A DNA stretch of 13,584 nt from CAYSBE01 sp044337585 (GTDB taxonomy: Bacteria > Bacteroidota > Bacteroidia > UKL13-3), in NCBI GenBank assembly GCA_044337585.1, contig JBIINH010000052.1, positions 1 through 13,584 of the forward strand, given 5' to 3'. Of the stretch, positions 1-5,677 are shown piece by piece; positions within the stretch are counted from its first letter, which is position 1, and the number at the start of each line of letters is the position of its first letter. Below the pieces are notes generated by a model that was not told where the DNA came from, ran no database searches, and saw only the letters and a program-made list of their open reading frames with translations. Made by a program: the position numbers and the translations under genes.

Positions 1-243
1 CGTGAGGTATTAGCACACACTTCGGGAATCGTGGTATTGGATGATCCCTCAAAACTTGAATACCCAATGCCTTTAGTTCATTCACACAATAGAGATGAGG
101 TATTTGTTGGAAGAATAAGAGTAGATTTTACCCAACCCAATACTTTAAATATGTGGATTGTGGCTGATAATTTACGAAAAGGAGCAGCTACCAACGCTAT
201 TCAAATTGCAGAGTATTTGGTTGCTCAAAAACTGGTTGGATAA
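1..243 (+). CDS. asd: Aspartate-semialdehyde dehydrogenase, C-terminal part (5' end outside window)
   Basis: The frame is open from base 1 to the TAA ending at 243, giving the last 80 residues. The segment NRDEVFVGRIRVDF followed by NTLNMWIVADNLRKGAATNA is the highly conserved C-terminal end of the Asd dimerisation/catalytic domain. Asd reduces aspartyl phosphate to aspartate semialdehyde with NADPH, the branch point for lysine/diaminopimelate, threonine and methionine synthesis in the cytoplasm. The catalytic Cys and the NADPH-binding half lie upstream of the window, so activity cannot be judged from here, but the visible part is intact. The next gene begins two bases after the stop, which suggests one transcript. 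Identification rests on recognised family motifs and is firm. Confidence 0.93.
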   Translation, partial: REVLAHTSGIVVLDDPSKLEYPMPLVHSHNRDEVFVGRIRVDFTQPNTLNMWIVADNLRKGAATNAIQIAEYLVAQKLVG

Positions 244-245
244 AA

Positions 246-479
246 ATGGATTTACCGGAATTTTCAAAAAGCCAATTAGCACTCCGAAACGGGCAAGACA
301 AGCCTGAAGTGTGGGTAGCCTACAAAGGAAAAATATACGATGTAACCAAAAGCCGTCTGTGGCGAAATGGCAAGCACTATGAACATTGGGCCGGACAGGA
401 TCTTACGGATGAACTTAAGGATGCCCCTCACTCGAATACGGTTTTTGATAAGTTCGAAGTGATAGGCTTCTTAAAATAA
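246..479 (+). CDS. Small cytochrome b5-like heme-binding domain protein
   Basis: A 77-residue protein that is essentially one cytochrome b5-like fold. The order EVWVAYKGKIYDVTKS, then GKHYEHWAGQDLT, then a DAPHS segment and a C-terminal FEVIGFLK matches the single-domain bacterial predicted heme/steroid-binding proteins (the COG4892-type group). Candidate axial ligands are the His residues in HYEHW (around 40-43) and APH (around 58), but which ones bind heme cannot be decided by eye. There is no signal peptide or membrane anchor, so it should be cytoplasmic. The ATG lies two bases after the asd stop, so it is probably translated from the same message. The family role is poorly defined: electron transfer or binding of heme or a small hydrophobic ligand are both possible. 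Confidence 0.8.
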   Translation: MDLPEFSKSQLALRNGQDKPEVWVAYKGKIYDVTKSRLWRNGKHYEHWAGQDLTDELKDAPHSNTVFDKFEVIGFLK

Positions 480-500
480 GGTTTGCGAATTATCTATTTT

Positions 501-534
501 TTAATTTAGCCATTGTCTGTAATTTCTATCTTTG
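501..534 (+). promoter_or_regulatory. Bacteroidota-type promoter for the thioredoxin-like gene
   Basis: TATCTTTG at 527-534 fits the TAnnTTTG -7 box used by the Bacteroidota housekeeping sigma factor. The expected -33 box is weak: a TTTAG at 505-509 sits 17 bases upstream. The start codon at 558 follows about 23 bases after the -7 box, a normal leader length for the phylum. It lies in the 78-base gap between the two transcripts. Confidence 0.5.
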
Positions 535-557
535 CAATCTTATTCATTTTATAAATC

Positions 558-1160
558 ATGGCAGCTAAAACATTTTCATTCGAACTATACTTTGCAAAAT
601 CAATCGATTATCAAACCTATTTGGCCCTTACACACGATTTGGTTAGCGAAGGTAAAACCTCAGGCCCTAATCAAAGTGAAGACCTGGCTGCTTATACGAA
701 GCTTAATTTGCAACGCATGGAGCGGTTGAATAAAACCATTGTTCTGCAACCTGAACTGATACAAGCACTAAAAAATATTAAAGCGCCTCAAACATGGTTG
801 GTCATTACTGAGGCATGGTGTGGTGATGCTGCACAAAATATCCCCTTGTTTGCCAAACTTGCAGATGTTCACCCGTACATAAAATTACGCTTTGTCCTTA
901 GGGATGAAAATCTTGATTTAATAGATAGGTACCTCACAAATGGAGGAAGAGCCATCCCGATGCTGATTGTATTTGATGAAAACCAAAAAGAAGTATTCAA
1001 ATGGGGCCCACGCCCCGCTATGGCGCAAGAAATGGTAAATGAATACAAACAAAATCCGGTACAGGATATGGAGACTTTTAAAACCTTATTGCATACCTGG
1101 TATGCTAAAGACAAAACAACCCAACAACAAATTGAATTGATCAAACTGTTAAACTTTTAA
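558..1160 (+). CDS. Thioredoxin-like family protein with a single active-site cysteine (WCGDA)
   Basis: 200 residues, full length for the Bacteroidota thioredoxin-like group (Thioredoxin_9-type). The N-terminal ~75 residues are helical. The thioredoxin fold starts near residue 76 with a hydrophobic strand (TWLVITEAWCGD). The active site is W87-C88-G89-D90-A91, so the second cysteine of the usual CxxC is replaced by Ala and only C88 remains. A cis-proline is present in RAIP (P134), followed by MLIVFDENQKEVFKWGPRP, the usual strand pair. There is no signal peptide, so it is cytoplasmic. With one cysteine it cannot perform the classical dithiol reduction alone; a monothiol, peroxidase-like or non-redox role is inferred. 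The ATG at 558 is preceded by a plausible promoter at 501-534. Confidence 0.85.
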   Translation: MAAKTFSFELYFAKSIDYQTYLALTHDLVSEGKTSGPNQSEDLAAYTKLNLQRMERLNKTIVLQPELIQALKNIKAPQTWLVITEAWCGDAAQNIPLFAKLADVHPYIKLRFVLRDENLDLIDRYLTNGGRAIPMLIVFDENQKEVFKWGPRPAMAQEMVNEYKQNPVQDMETFKTLLHTWYAKDKTTQQQIELIKLLNF

Positions 1161-1215
1161 ATTTTATTGCAGATTTTCAACGAGTTATCAATTTTATTAA
1201 TATTTTAGTTTATTT

Positions 1216-1231
1216 TATAAACTAGTTTATA
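1216..1231. promoter_or_regulatory. Perfect 16-bp palindrome in the promoter of the split T9SS gene (possible operator)
   Basis: TATAAACTAGTTTATA is a perfect inverted repeat with 8-base arms. It ends two bases upstream of the -7 box at 1234-1241, in the spacer where a dimeric repressor could block RNA polymerase. The region is AT-rich, so a chance match is possible; no regulator is identified. Confidence 0.35.
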
Positions 1232-1233
1232 CA

Positions 1234-1241
1234 TATATTTG
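1234..1241 (+). promoter_or_regulatory. Bacteroidota -7 promoter box (TATATTTG)
   Basis: TATATTTG is an exact TAnnTTTG match, 25 bases upstream of the ATG at 1267. No clean TTTG -33 box is seen at the usual distance; the nearest candidates are TTTAG/TTTTA runs. It should drive the split T9SS gene and, by read-through, the inserted gene at 1437, which has no promoter-like box of its own. Confidence 0.55.
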
Positions 1242-1266
1242 CCCCATCAAATAATTAATATAAATT

Positions 1267-1440
1267 ATGAAATACCTGAAATCAATGCTTACATCTGCTG
1301 CTTGTATCGGATACCTGCAGCACAATGCCCAAAATTTAGTAACCAACCCTGACTTTGAAGTGTGGGATACAATGGTAAGTTACGCTAATCCTGTTGTTAG
1401 CACCTATTTTAAAAAAGACGACCAAACGAAGCTACAATGA
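1267..1440 (+). pseudogene. 5' fragment of a disrupted T9SS-secreted protein gene
   Basis: The ATG at 1267 opens a 57-codon frame. It begins with a signal peptide (MKYLKSMLTSAACIGYLQ then HNAQ) and continues NLVTNPDFEVWDTM, the classic mature start of Bacteroidota secreted proteins carrying a PCMD-like/carbohydrate-binding domain and a T9SS tail. Host sequence continues to about ANPV (1393-1395). After that the residues VSTYFKKDDQTKLQ come from inserted DNA, and the frame stops at TGA 1438-1440. The missing remainder is the fragment starting at about 2943. Taking out the 1546 bases between them gives NPV followed directly by GWHTL in one frame, the wording expected for this family. The truncated product would be exported but useless. 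Its stop overlaps the ATG of the inserted gene. Confidence 0.82.
1396..1404 (+). repeat. 5' boundary box of the inserted cassette (GTTAGCACC)
   Basis: GTTAGCACC is the exact reverse complement of GGTGCTAAC at 2816-2824, the outer left box of the attC-like palindrome at the other end of the insert. At the right edge of the insert the equivalent position reads GTTGGCAC (2943-2950), one base different. If the insert were a circular cassette opened inside its right-hand GTT box, the TTAGCAC half would be left here and the host's own TTGGCAC would complete the box on the right, which is what is seen. Confidence 0.7.
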
Positions 1441-2942
1441 AACAGAGACTAATTACAACCATACTTCTACTTGTTTTACTCAAACAATTAGGTTTTGCTC
1501 AAAACCAATCTGATACTGTGGGACTAATTTTAGATTTCCCTGTTTTTGATATGCCTTATCAACAGTATGCATCCAACACAACAGGTAGTTTTTTTCAGGG
1601 TTATTCCAACCCAAGTATGTCTCAATCTTTGGCAATATCTAATAATCTTTACTCATCAGCTCATTATGGCATCAAGAAAATTGTAAAAACTAAGAATGAG
1701 TTTTTAAGAATTTTTTTAAGCAACGGAATTGCGGCAGGATTTGATGCCTTGACATTTTATGTTCCCTTTGGCTACGGTTGGCTTCACGAAGAGTATCACA
1801 GGGCTGTGATGACCCGCTGGGAAATTAATAGTTTTAACGACATGAACACATTTCCTTTCGGACAAGCGACTGTGTCAGTCAGAAAAATAAAAGACGAAGA
1901 TTTGATTAGGTTATCTAATAACCACACAAAAGACTTTATCAGGCTTCAAACAGCAGGTTTAGAAGGAGAATATCATCAAATTCAATCTCTACAAAAAAAC
2001 AATTTTTACTATAACCAAGATTTACCCCACATTCCACTTTATTGGCTAAGTACAATGACCAACATTATATACGTTAATCTATCAGGCAGTGCGGATTATT
2101 TTGACAAACTCATTGATGAAACCAACCAAAAAGAAGGACAGGACATATCTAAACGTGATTTTACGGGACCAGATTTTACCGCTTGGGCAAGTGCGTTATT
2201 CAACCCTAACAGACCTTATGAAGACAGGGGCATACACCCATCAGGCGTTGGAATTAACCGATACATAAAACCATCTGAACTCAGTCCAGAAGAATTAAAA
2301 TATTTGCAAAGGCAAGGAAACTTACAATGGTTAAACCTTCTTTCACCACATTTATTTGGTTTTCCTAAGATAAAACTCAAAAGCAACGAAAAAGGAAACT
2401 ATTTTGGAAGCTTTGCTGTAAGGCATTTGTTGACATCTTTCGGGAACGACATTAGTCTTGATGTTTTTTATCAAAGTCCGAAGCATAATCTATTCTTCTC
2501 ACTGCACAATTACAACAACTTAAATGCTTCTTTTTGGGGAGTGGAAGGAGCAATAATTGACAAAAAGTTATGGCAAGATAAGTTACTCATTTCAGGGAGA
2601 ACTATGATTTGGACACAGCCTAAAAACCAGTCATTTACAGCCAATGAAAGCAGTTTTGGTGGACTTTTAAATCTTCGTGGTTCATACTCATTCGGGAAGT
2701 GGTTACCTTATTTGGAATTTGAAGGAAAAACGAAAGGTTGGGTTATGGGAAATGTATTCTTAGAAGATAACATAAGTTTAAGATGTGGACTAACCATAAG
2801 AATAGAGTAAAAACAGGTGCTAACAGGCGTTTGGCTCAATGGCGGGTGAAGTGGTTAATTGAACATTCTACCTCGCATCAACTTTTGTGGTGTATTGACA
2901 GTTTTGTGCTCCGAAATCCGCCACTGCCCAAGCGCCAAAACG
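1397..2942 (+). mobile_element. Integron-like gene cassette inserted in a T9SS gene (one ORF plus attC-like site)
   Basis: About 1546 bases separate two parts of one secreted-protein gene. The insert has cassette economy: 40 bases of leader, one gene on the plus strand (1437-2810), then six bases later a ~135-base imperfect palindrome closing the element. No transposase, terminal inverted repeats spanning the whole element or conventional target-site duplication is visible. The flanks carry related boxes, GTTAGCAC on the left and GTTGGCAC on the right, and the left one pairs perfectly with GTGCTAAC inside the element. Exact ends are ambiguous by a base: 1396-2941 and 1397-2942 are equivalent and restore the host frame, while the canonical G^TT cut (1397-2943) would leave a one-base frameshift. 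No integrase is in the window, so mobilisation in trans is inferred. Confidence 0.72.
1437..2810 (+). CDS. Exported protein with HExxH metallopeptidase-like motif, cargo of the inserted cassette
   Basis: 457 residues; I do not recognise a named family. Residues 1-21 form a signal peptide (KQR, a leucine-rich core, ending GFAQ). Around 110-125 GYGWLHEEYHRAVM contains HExxH (H117-E118-E119-Y120-H121), the zinc-binding pattern of metallopeptidases; AGLEGEYH at 173-180 could supply the third ligand (E176 or E178) as in gluzincins. Residues ~315-457 alternate polar and hydrophobic/aromatic residues (GSFAVRHLL, LDVFYQSP, LFFSLHNY, SFWGVEGAII and so on) and end in a strand-like LRCGLTIRI, resembling outer-membrane beta-barrel strands. 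So an envelope-located protein, possibly an outer-membrane protein with a peptidase domain, is inferred. The ATG overlaps the TGA of the truncated host frame (ATGA), and no promoter box lies in the 40-base leader. The gene ends six bases before the palindrome. Confidence 0.85.
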   Translation: MKQRLITTILLLVLLKQLGFAQNQSDTVGLILDFPVFDMPYQQYASNTTGSFFQGYSNPSMSQSLAISNNLYSSAHYGIKKIVKTKNEFLRIFLSNGIAAGFDALTFYVPFGYGWLHEEYHRAVMTRWEINSFNDMNTFPFGQATVSVRKIKDEDLIRLSNNHTKDFIRLQTAGLEGEYHQIQSLQKNNFYYNQDLPHIPLYWLSTMTNIIYVNLSGSADYFDKLIDETNQKEGQDISKRDFTGPDFTAWASALFNPNRPYEDRGIHPSGVGINRYIKPSELSPEELKYLQRQGNLQWLNLLSPHLFGFPKIKLKSNEKGNYFGSFAVRHLLTSFGNDISLDVFYQSPKHNLFFSLHNYNNLNASFWGVEGAIIDKKLWQDKLLISGRTMIWTQPKNQSFTANESSFGGLLNLRGSYSFGKWLPYLEFEGKTKGWVMGNVFLEDNISLRCGLTIRIE

Positions 2943-2950
2943 GTTGGCAC
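2816..2950 (+). repeat. attC-like imperfect palindrome at the 3' end of the cassette
   Basis: Boxes in order: GGTGCTAAC (2816-2824), one unpaired A, GGCGTTTGG (2826-2834), CTCAA (2835-2839), TGGCGG (2840-2845), a ~72-base middle, CCGCCA (2918-2923), CTGC (2924-2927), CCAAGCGCC (2928-2936), AAAACG spacer, GTTGGCAC (2943-2950). TGGCGG pairs fully with CCGCCA, and GGCGTTTGG pairs with CCAAGCGCC with one G-T wobble. CTCAA against CTGC forms an internal bulge. The outer GTGCTAAC/GTTGGCAC boxes pair at 7 of 8 positions by Watson-Crick plus a wobble. Nested outer and inner boxes, an unpaired spacer, a bulged stem, a variable middle and AAC/GTT at the ends are the layout of attC sites. The classical RYYYAAC/GTTRRRY consensus is met only at AAC/GTT, and the spacers are unequal (1 and 6), so it is not a textbook attC. 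Confidence 0.7.
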
Positions 2951-3703
2951 ACATTAATTGAGTTGTCTGAATTTGGTTATGAAATAACCACTAAGCCAAC
3001 TACAGATGCATATCATGGAGCACTTGCGGTTGAATTAATATCAACAGAAGGTCCATTTACAATTCTTCCCGGCATATTATCTGCCGGTCCTATTTTAAAT
3101 AGCAACTTCGAACCTGATTTTTCTCAAGCAAGGGTTCCTTTTGACCACCGCCCCGAGCGTGTTCAATTCCATTATAAAGCACAACCTCAATCTGGCGATA
3201 CATGTGCATTTATCATGGTGCTTACAAAATGGAACGCAACAACTGCATCTGCCGACACATTGGGTATGGCATCATTTTCTACCGGTGATTATGATTCAAC
3301 TTATCGAGCAGCCGATTTATCAATTGACTATGTAAGTGGTGCTATGCCTGACAGTATATTTTTATTATTCAGCAGCAGTCTAGATGGTTTCAACCCGATG
3401 GCAGGAAGTCGTTTTATCATTGATCAATTACGTTTTGAAGGGAATAGTACCGGATTGAGCAAAGTACAAAAAACCAAAGCTGTGGTGTATCCTAATCCGG
3501 CTAACGAGTTTATCTCCATTGATGTGAAAAATGAAACTACACAACTTAGAATTTTTGATATGTTTGGAAAACTTATCATTCATAAAACTCATTACAATGG
3601 CGAAAAAATTGATGTCAGTCAACTTCCAAAAGGCATATACATCCTAGAAGGTGAATCGTACAGCACGGGAATTAGTTTTTCAGAAAAAATTATAAAATAT
3701 TAA
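2943..3703 (+). pseudogene. 3' fragment of the disrupted T9SS-secreted protein gene (PCMD-like domain and sorting tail)
   Basis: Host sequence resumes at GWHTLIELSEFGYE. The first ~165 residues look like the jelly-roll PCMD-like (putative carbohydrate metabolism) domain of Bacteroidota secreted proteins: YHGALAVELIS, RPERVQFHYKAQ, CAFIMVLTKWN, DTLGMASFSTG, DSIFLLFSSS and GSRFIIDQLRFEG. The last ~76 residues are a T9SS type A sorting domain (VVYPNPANEFISID, LRIFDMFGKLI, ISVLP-like VSQLPKGIYIL, ending SEKIIKY). The frame is open backwards through the palindrome to an ATG at 2783 inside the cassette gene, but residues before 2943 are translated repeat, not protein-like, and carry no signal peptide. 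So even if translated, the product could not reach the T9SS. Joined to 1267-1395 it would be a normal protein of about 296 residues. Confidence 0.82.
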
Positions 3704-3707
3704 TCAT

Positions 3708-4280
3708 ATGAAAGAAGCATCAGAAGCATTAAAAATCATTGAAGAAATGATAGGCAAAACTAAAAATGATATCAGTGAAAAAGGCACCTATTACCTGCTT
3801 TGGGGATGGATGGTGTTTGCAGCTGCAATTGGTCATTTATTACTTGAAATATTTCCAACAGGTATTTTACCACCTATAACGTGGCCTGTATTCATGGGAA
3901 CGGCAGGTTTAATATCCTATTTTATTTCAAAGAAAGAATCAAAGAAAGTTAAAGTAAAAAGTTACCTGGAAGACTTTATGAACACTTTATGGAAGGCTTT
4001 TAGTATATCATTATTTATTGCCCTTTTCATCACACTAAATAAAGATCCGTTGTTGTGCTACCCGGTAATTCTCATATTCTATGGATTGGGTACTTTCACA
4101 ACTGGTATACTATTAAAATTTAAACCTTTGATATTGGGCAGCATAGGTTGCTGGATATTATCCATCGTGTCAATTTATGTAACATTCAATATCCAACTGT
4201 TATTATTGGCAACCGGTGTTATGATTAGTTATATCATTCCAGGTCATTTGCTGAAAGCTCAACACAATAAAATTGTATAA
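3708..4280 (+). CDS. Six-helix integral membrane protein of unknown function
   Basis: 190 residues. A charged amphipathic N-terminus (MKEASEALKIIEEMIGKTK) is followed by GTYYLLWGWMVF and about six membrane-spanning segments near 28-47, 58-74, 95-111, 115-135, 138-158 and 162-180, with a lysine-rich loop (KKESKKVKVK) after the second. No catalytic motif is seen. The EMIGKTKNDIS...YYLLWGWMV opening is common to a group of Bacteroidota membrane proteins encoded beside a winged-helix regulator, as here. It starts four bases after the stop of the disrupted T9SS gene, so it may share its transcript, and it overlaps the next gene by eight bases. Role unknown; it may sense or be controlled by the regulator. 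Confidence 0.82.
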   Translation: MKEASEALKIIEEMIGKTKNDISEKGTYYLLWGWMVFAAAIGHLLLEIFPTGILPPITWPVFMGTAGLISYFISKKESKKVKVKSYLEDFMNTLWKAFSISLFIALFITLNKDPLLCYPVILIFYGLGTFTTGILLKFKPLILGSIGCWILSIVSIYVTFNIQLLLLATGVMISYIIPGHLLKAQHNKIV

Positions 4281-4557
4281 AGAATTAGATCCCATATTGC
4301 ATTCCCAATTGCGGCTTGCCATCATGTCAATATTGATTAGTGTGGAGGAAGCAGAGTTCAGTTACCTAAAAGATAAGACGGGCTCAACTGCGGGAAACTT
4401 GAGTGTACAAATTGATAAATTGAAGAAAGCAAATTACATAATCGTAAAAAAATCGTTTAGAGATAATTATCCGCTTACGGTATGCCGCATTACAAAAAAA
4501 GGAATCCTTGCTTTTGACAATTATGTATCTGCACTAAAGGACTACCTAAAATTGTAA
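4273..4557 (+). CDS. Winged-helix DNA-binding regulator (HTH_34/MarR-like), TTG start
   Basis: 94 residues with the winged-helix pattern of the HTH_34 family: LDPILHSQLRLAIMSILI (helix 1), EAEFSYLKDKTGSTAGNLSVQIDKLKKANYI (helices 2-3, with SVQIDKLKKANYI in the recognition region), then VKKSFRDNYPLTVCRITKKG (wing) and a C-terminal helix FDNYVSALKDYLKL. I chose the TTG at 4273 because the first helix, including the conserved HSQLRLAI stretch, would be lost with the first in-frame ATG (4324). That start overlaps the stop of the membrane-protein gene by eight bases, implying translational coupling. Such regulators usually control their own operon; the target here is inferred, not seen. Confidence 0.85.
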   Translation: MYKELDPILHSQLRLAIMSILISVEEAEFSYLKDKTGSTAGNLSVQIDKLKKANYIIVKKSFRDNYPLTVCRITKKGILAFDNYVSALKDYLKL

Positions 4558-4628
4558 TGTGGATGTAAAAGCTTTGATAAATGATGTTGAAGTAATATTA
4601 AAAATCAATATTCGAAAAATTTTTACAC

Positions 4629-5666
4629 ATGCGCATAGTAAACCTATCCTTTTCAATATTGATTTCCTTTTCATTATTTGCCCAACAAAGCGAAACACAT
4701 TTGGTAAATTTGCGTCAACTCACATTCGGTGGTGACAATGCCGAAGCTTACTTCAGCCCTGACAGCAAAAAACTTTGCTTTCAAAGTAATAATCCAGAGT
4801 GGAACCTAAAATGCGATCAGATTTTTTACATGACAATTGAAGAAGCTGCTAACAACACTTCTTACCAACCACTGATTGTGAGTACAGGAAAAGGACGTAC
4901 CACCTGCTCCTATTACATGCCAAATGGCAAAGAAATTATTTACGCTTCTACACATTTAAGTGGAGATGCGTGCCCGCCTGAGCCACCAAAAAACGGTAAA
5001 TACCTTTGGGCAATTTATGAGACCTTTGATATTTTTATTGCTGATGAGAAAGCTAAAGTTAAAAAACAACTTACAAATATTTCCGGATATGATGCAGAAG
5101 CTACTGTGTCACCAAAAGGGGATAAAATTGTCTTTACCTCAACCCGAAACGGTGACCTTGATTTATATATCATGGACATTAATGGAAAAAATGTGAAGCA
5201 ACTCACCTTTGATTTAGGATATGATGGCGGAGCATTTTTTTCGCCAGATGGAACTAAAATTGTTTTTCGATCTTCAAGACCATTAGGTGCTGATACGGTA
5301 GAATACAAAGAGTTGTTGGCAAAAGGACTGGTAGCTCCTACCAACATGGAATTGTATGTGATCAATGCAGATGGCAGTGGCCTAAGAAAAATTACCAACC
5401 TAGGCAAAGCCAATTGGGCACCTTTTTACCATCCATCTGGTAAAAAAATAATTTTCTCATCCAATCACCACAGTGAGCGTGGATACGATTTTCAACTGTT
5501 TATGATTAATGAAGACGGTACCGGTTTGGAACAAATTACTTTTGAAAGCATGTTTAATGCATTTCCTATGTTTTCACCCGATGGAAAAAAACTTGTATTC
5601 TCATCAAACAGAAACAATAACGAAACACGCGATACTAATATGTTTATTGCTGATTGGGTTGAATAA
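4629..5666 (+). CDS. Periplasmic TolB-like PD40 beta-propeller protein
   Basis: 345 residues. An N-terminal signal peptide (MRIVNLSFSILISFSLFAQ) precedes six PD40/TolB-type repeats, each of the form xxAxxSPDGKKIxFxSxR: residues ~36-52, 93-107, 154-172, 199-216, 261-279 and 308-327. Between them come the strand motifs LYIMDINGKNVKQLT, LYVINADGSGLRKIT and LFMINEDGTGLEQIT. Six repeats predict a closed six-bladed propeller that fills the whole protein; no peptidase or OmpA domain is attached. A cysteine-rich insertion (CPPEPP near 115) sits after blade two. The expected location is the periplasm or cell surface and the role is probably protein binding. It stands alone: 71 bases from the regulator upstream and convergent with the kinase downstream. 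Confidence 0.88.
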   Translation: MRIVNLSFSILISFSLFAQQSETHLVNLRQLTFGGDNAEAYFSPDSKKLCFQSNNPEWNLKCDQIFYMTIEEAANNTSYQPLIVSTGKGRTTCSYYMPNGKEIIYASTHLSGDACPPEPPKNGKYLWAIYETFDIFIADEKAKVKKQLTNISGYDAEATVSPKGDKIVFTSTRNGDLDLYIMDINGKNVKQLTFDLGYDGGAFFSPDGTKIVFRSSRPLGADTVEYKELLAKGLVAPTNMELYVINADGSGLRKITNLGKANWAPFYHPSGKKIIFSSNHHSERGYDFQLFMINEDGTGLEQITFESMFNAFPMFSPDGKKLVFSSNRNNNETRDTNMFIADWVE

Positions 5667-5677
5667 TATACATACAC

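Noticed and set aside
2783..2942. ATG at 2783 as the true start of the downstream T9SS protein
   Set aside because: The residues encoded here are a reading of the cargo gene's end and the palindrome in another frame, contain no signal peptide, and precede the point where family-like sequence (GWHTL) begins.
1397..2942. Classical insertion sequence or transposon
   Set aside because: No transposase, no inverted repeats at both outer ends, and no ordinary target duplication. The flanking GTTAGCAC/GTTGGCAC pair is better explained by site-specific cassette recombination.
5015..5413. Antisense 132-codon frame within the propeller gene
   Set aside because: It is a shadow of the repetitive PD40 coding sequence; the sense frame has a signal peptide and six clear repeats.
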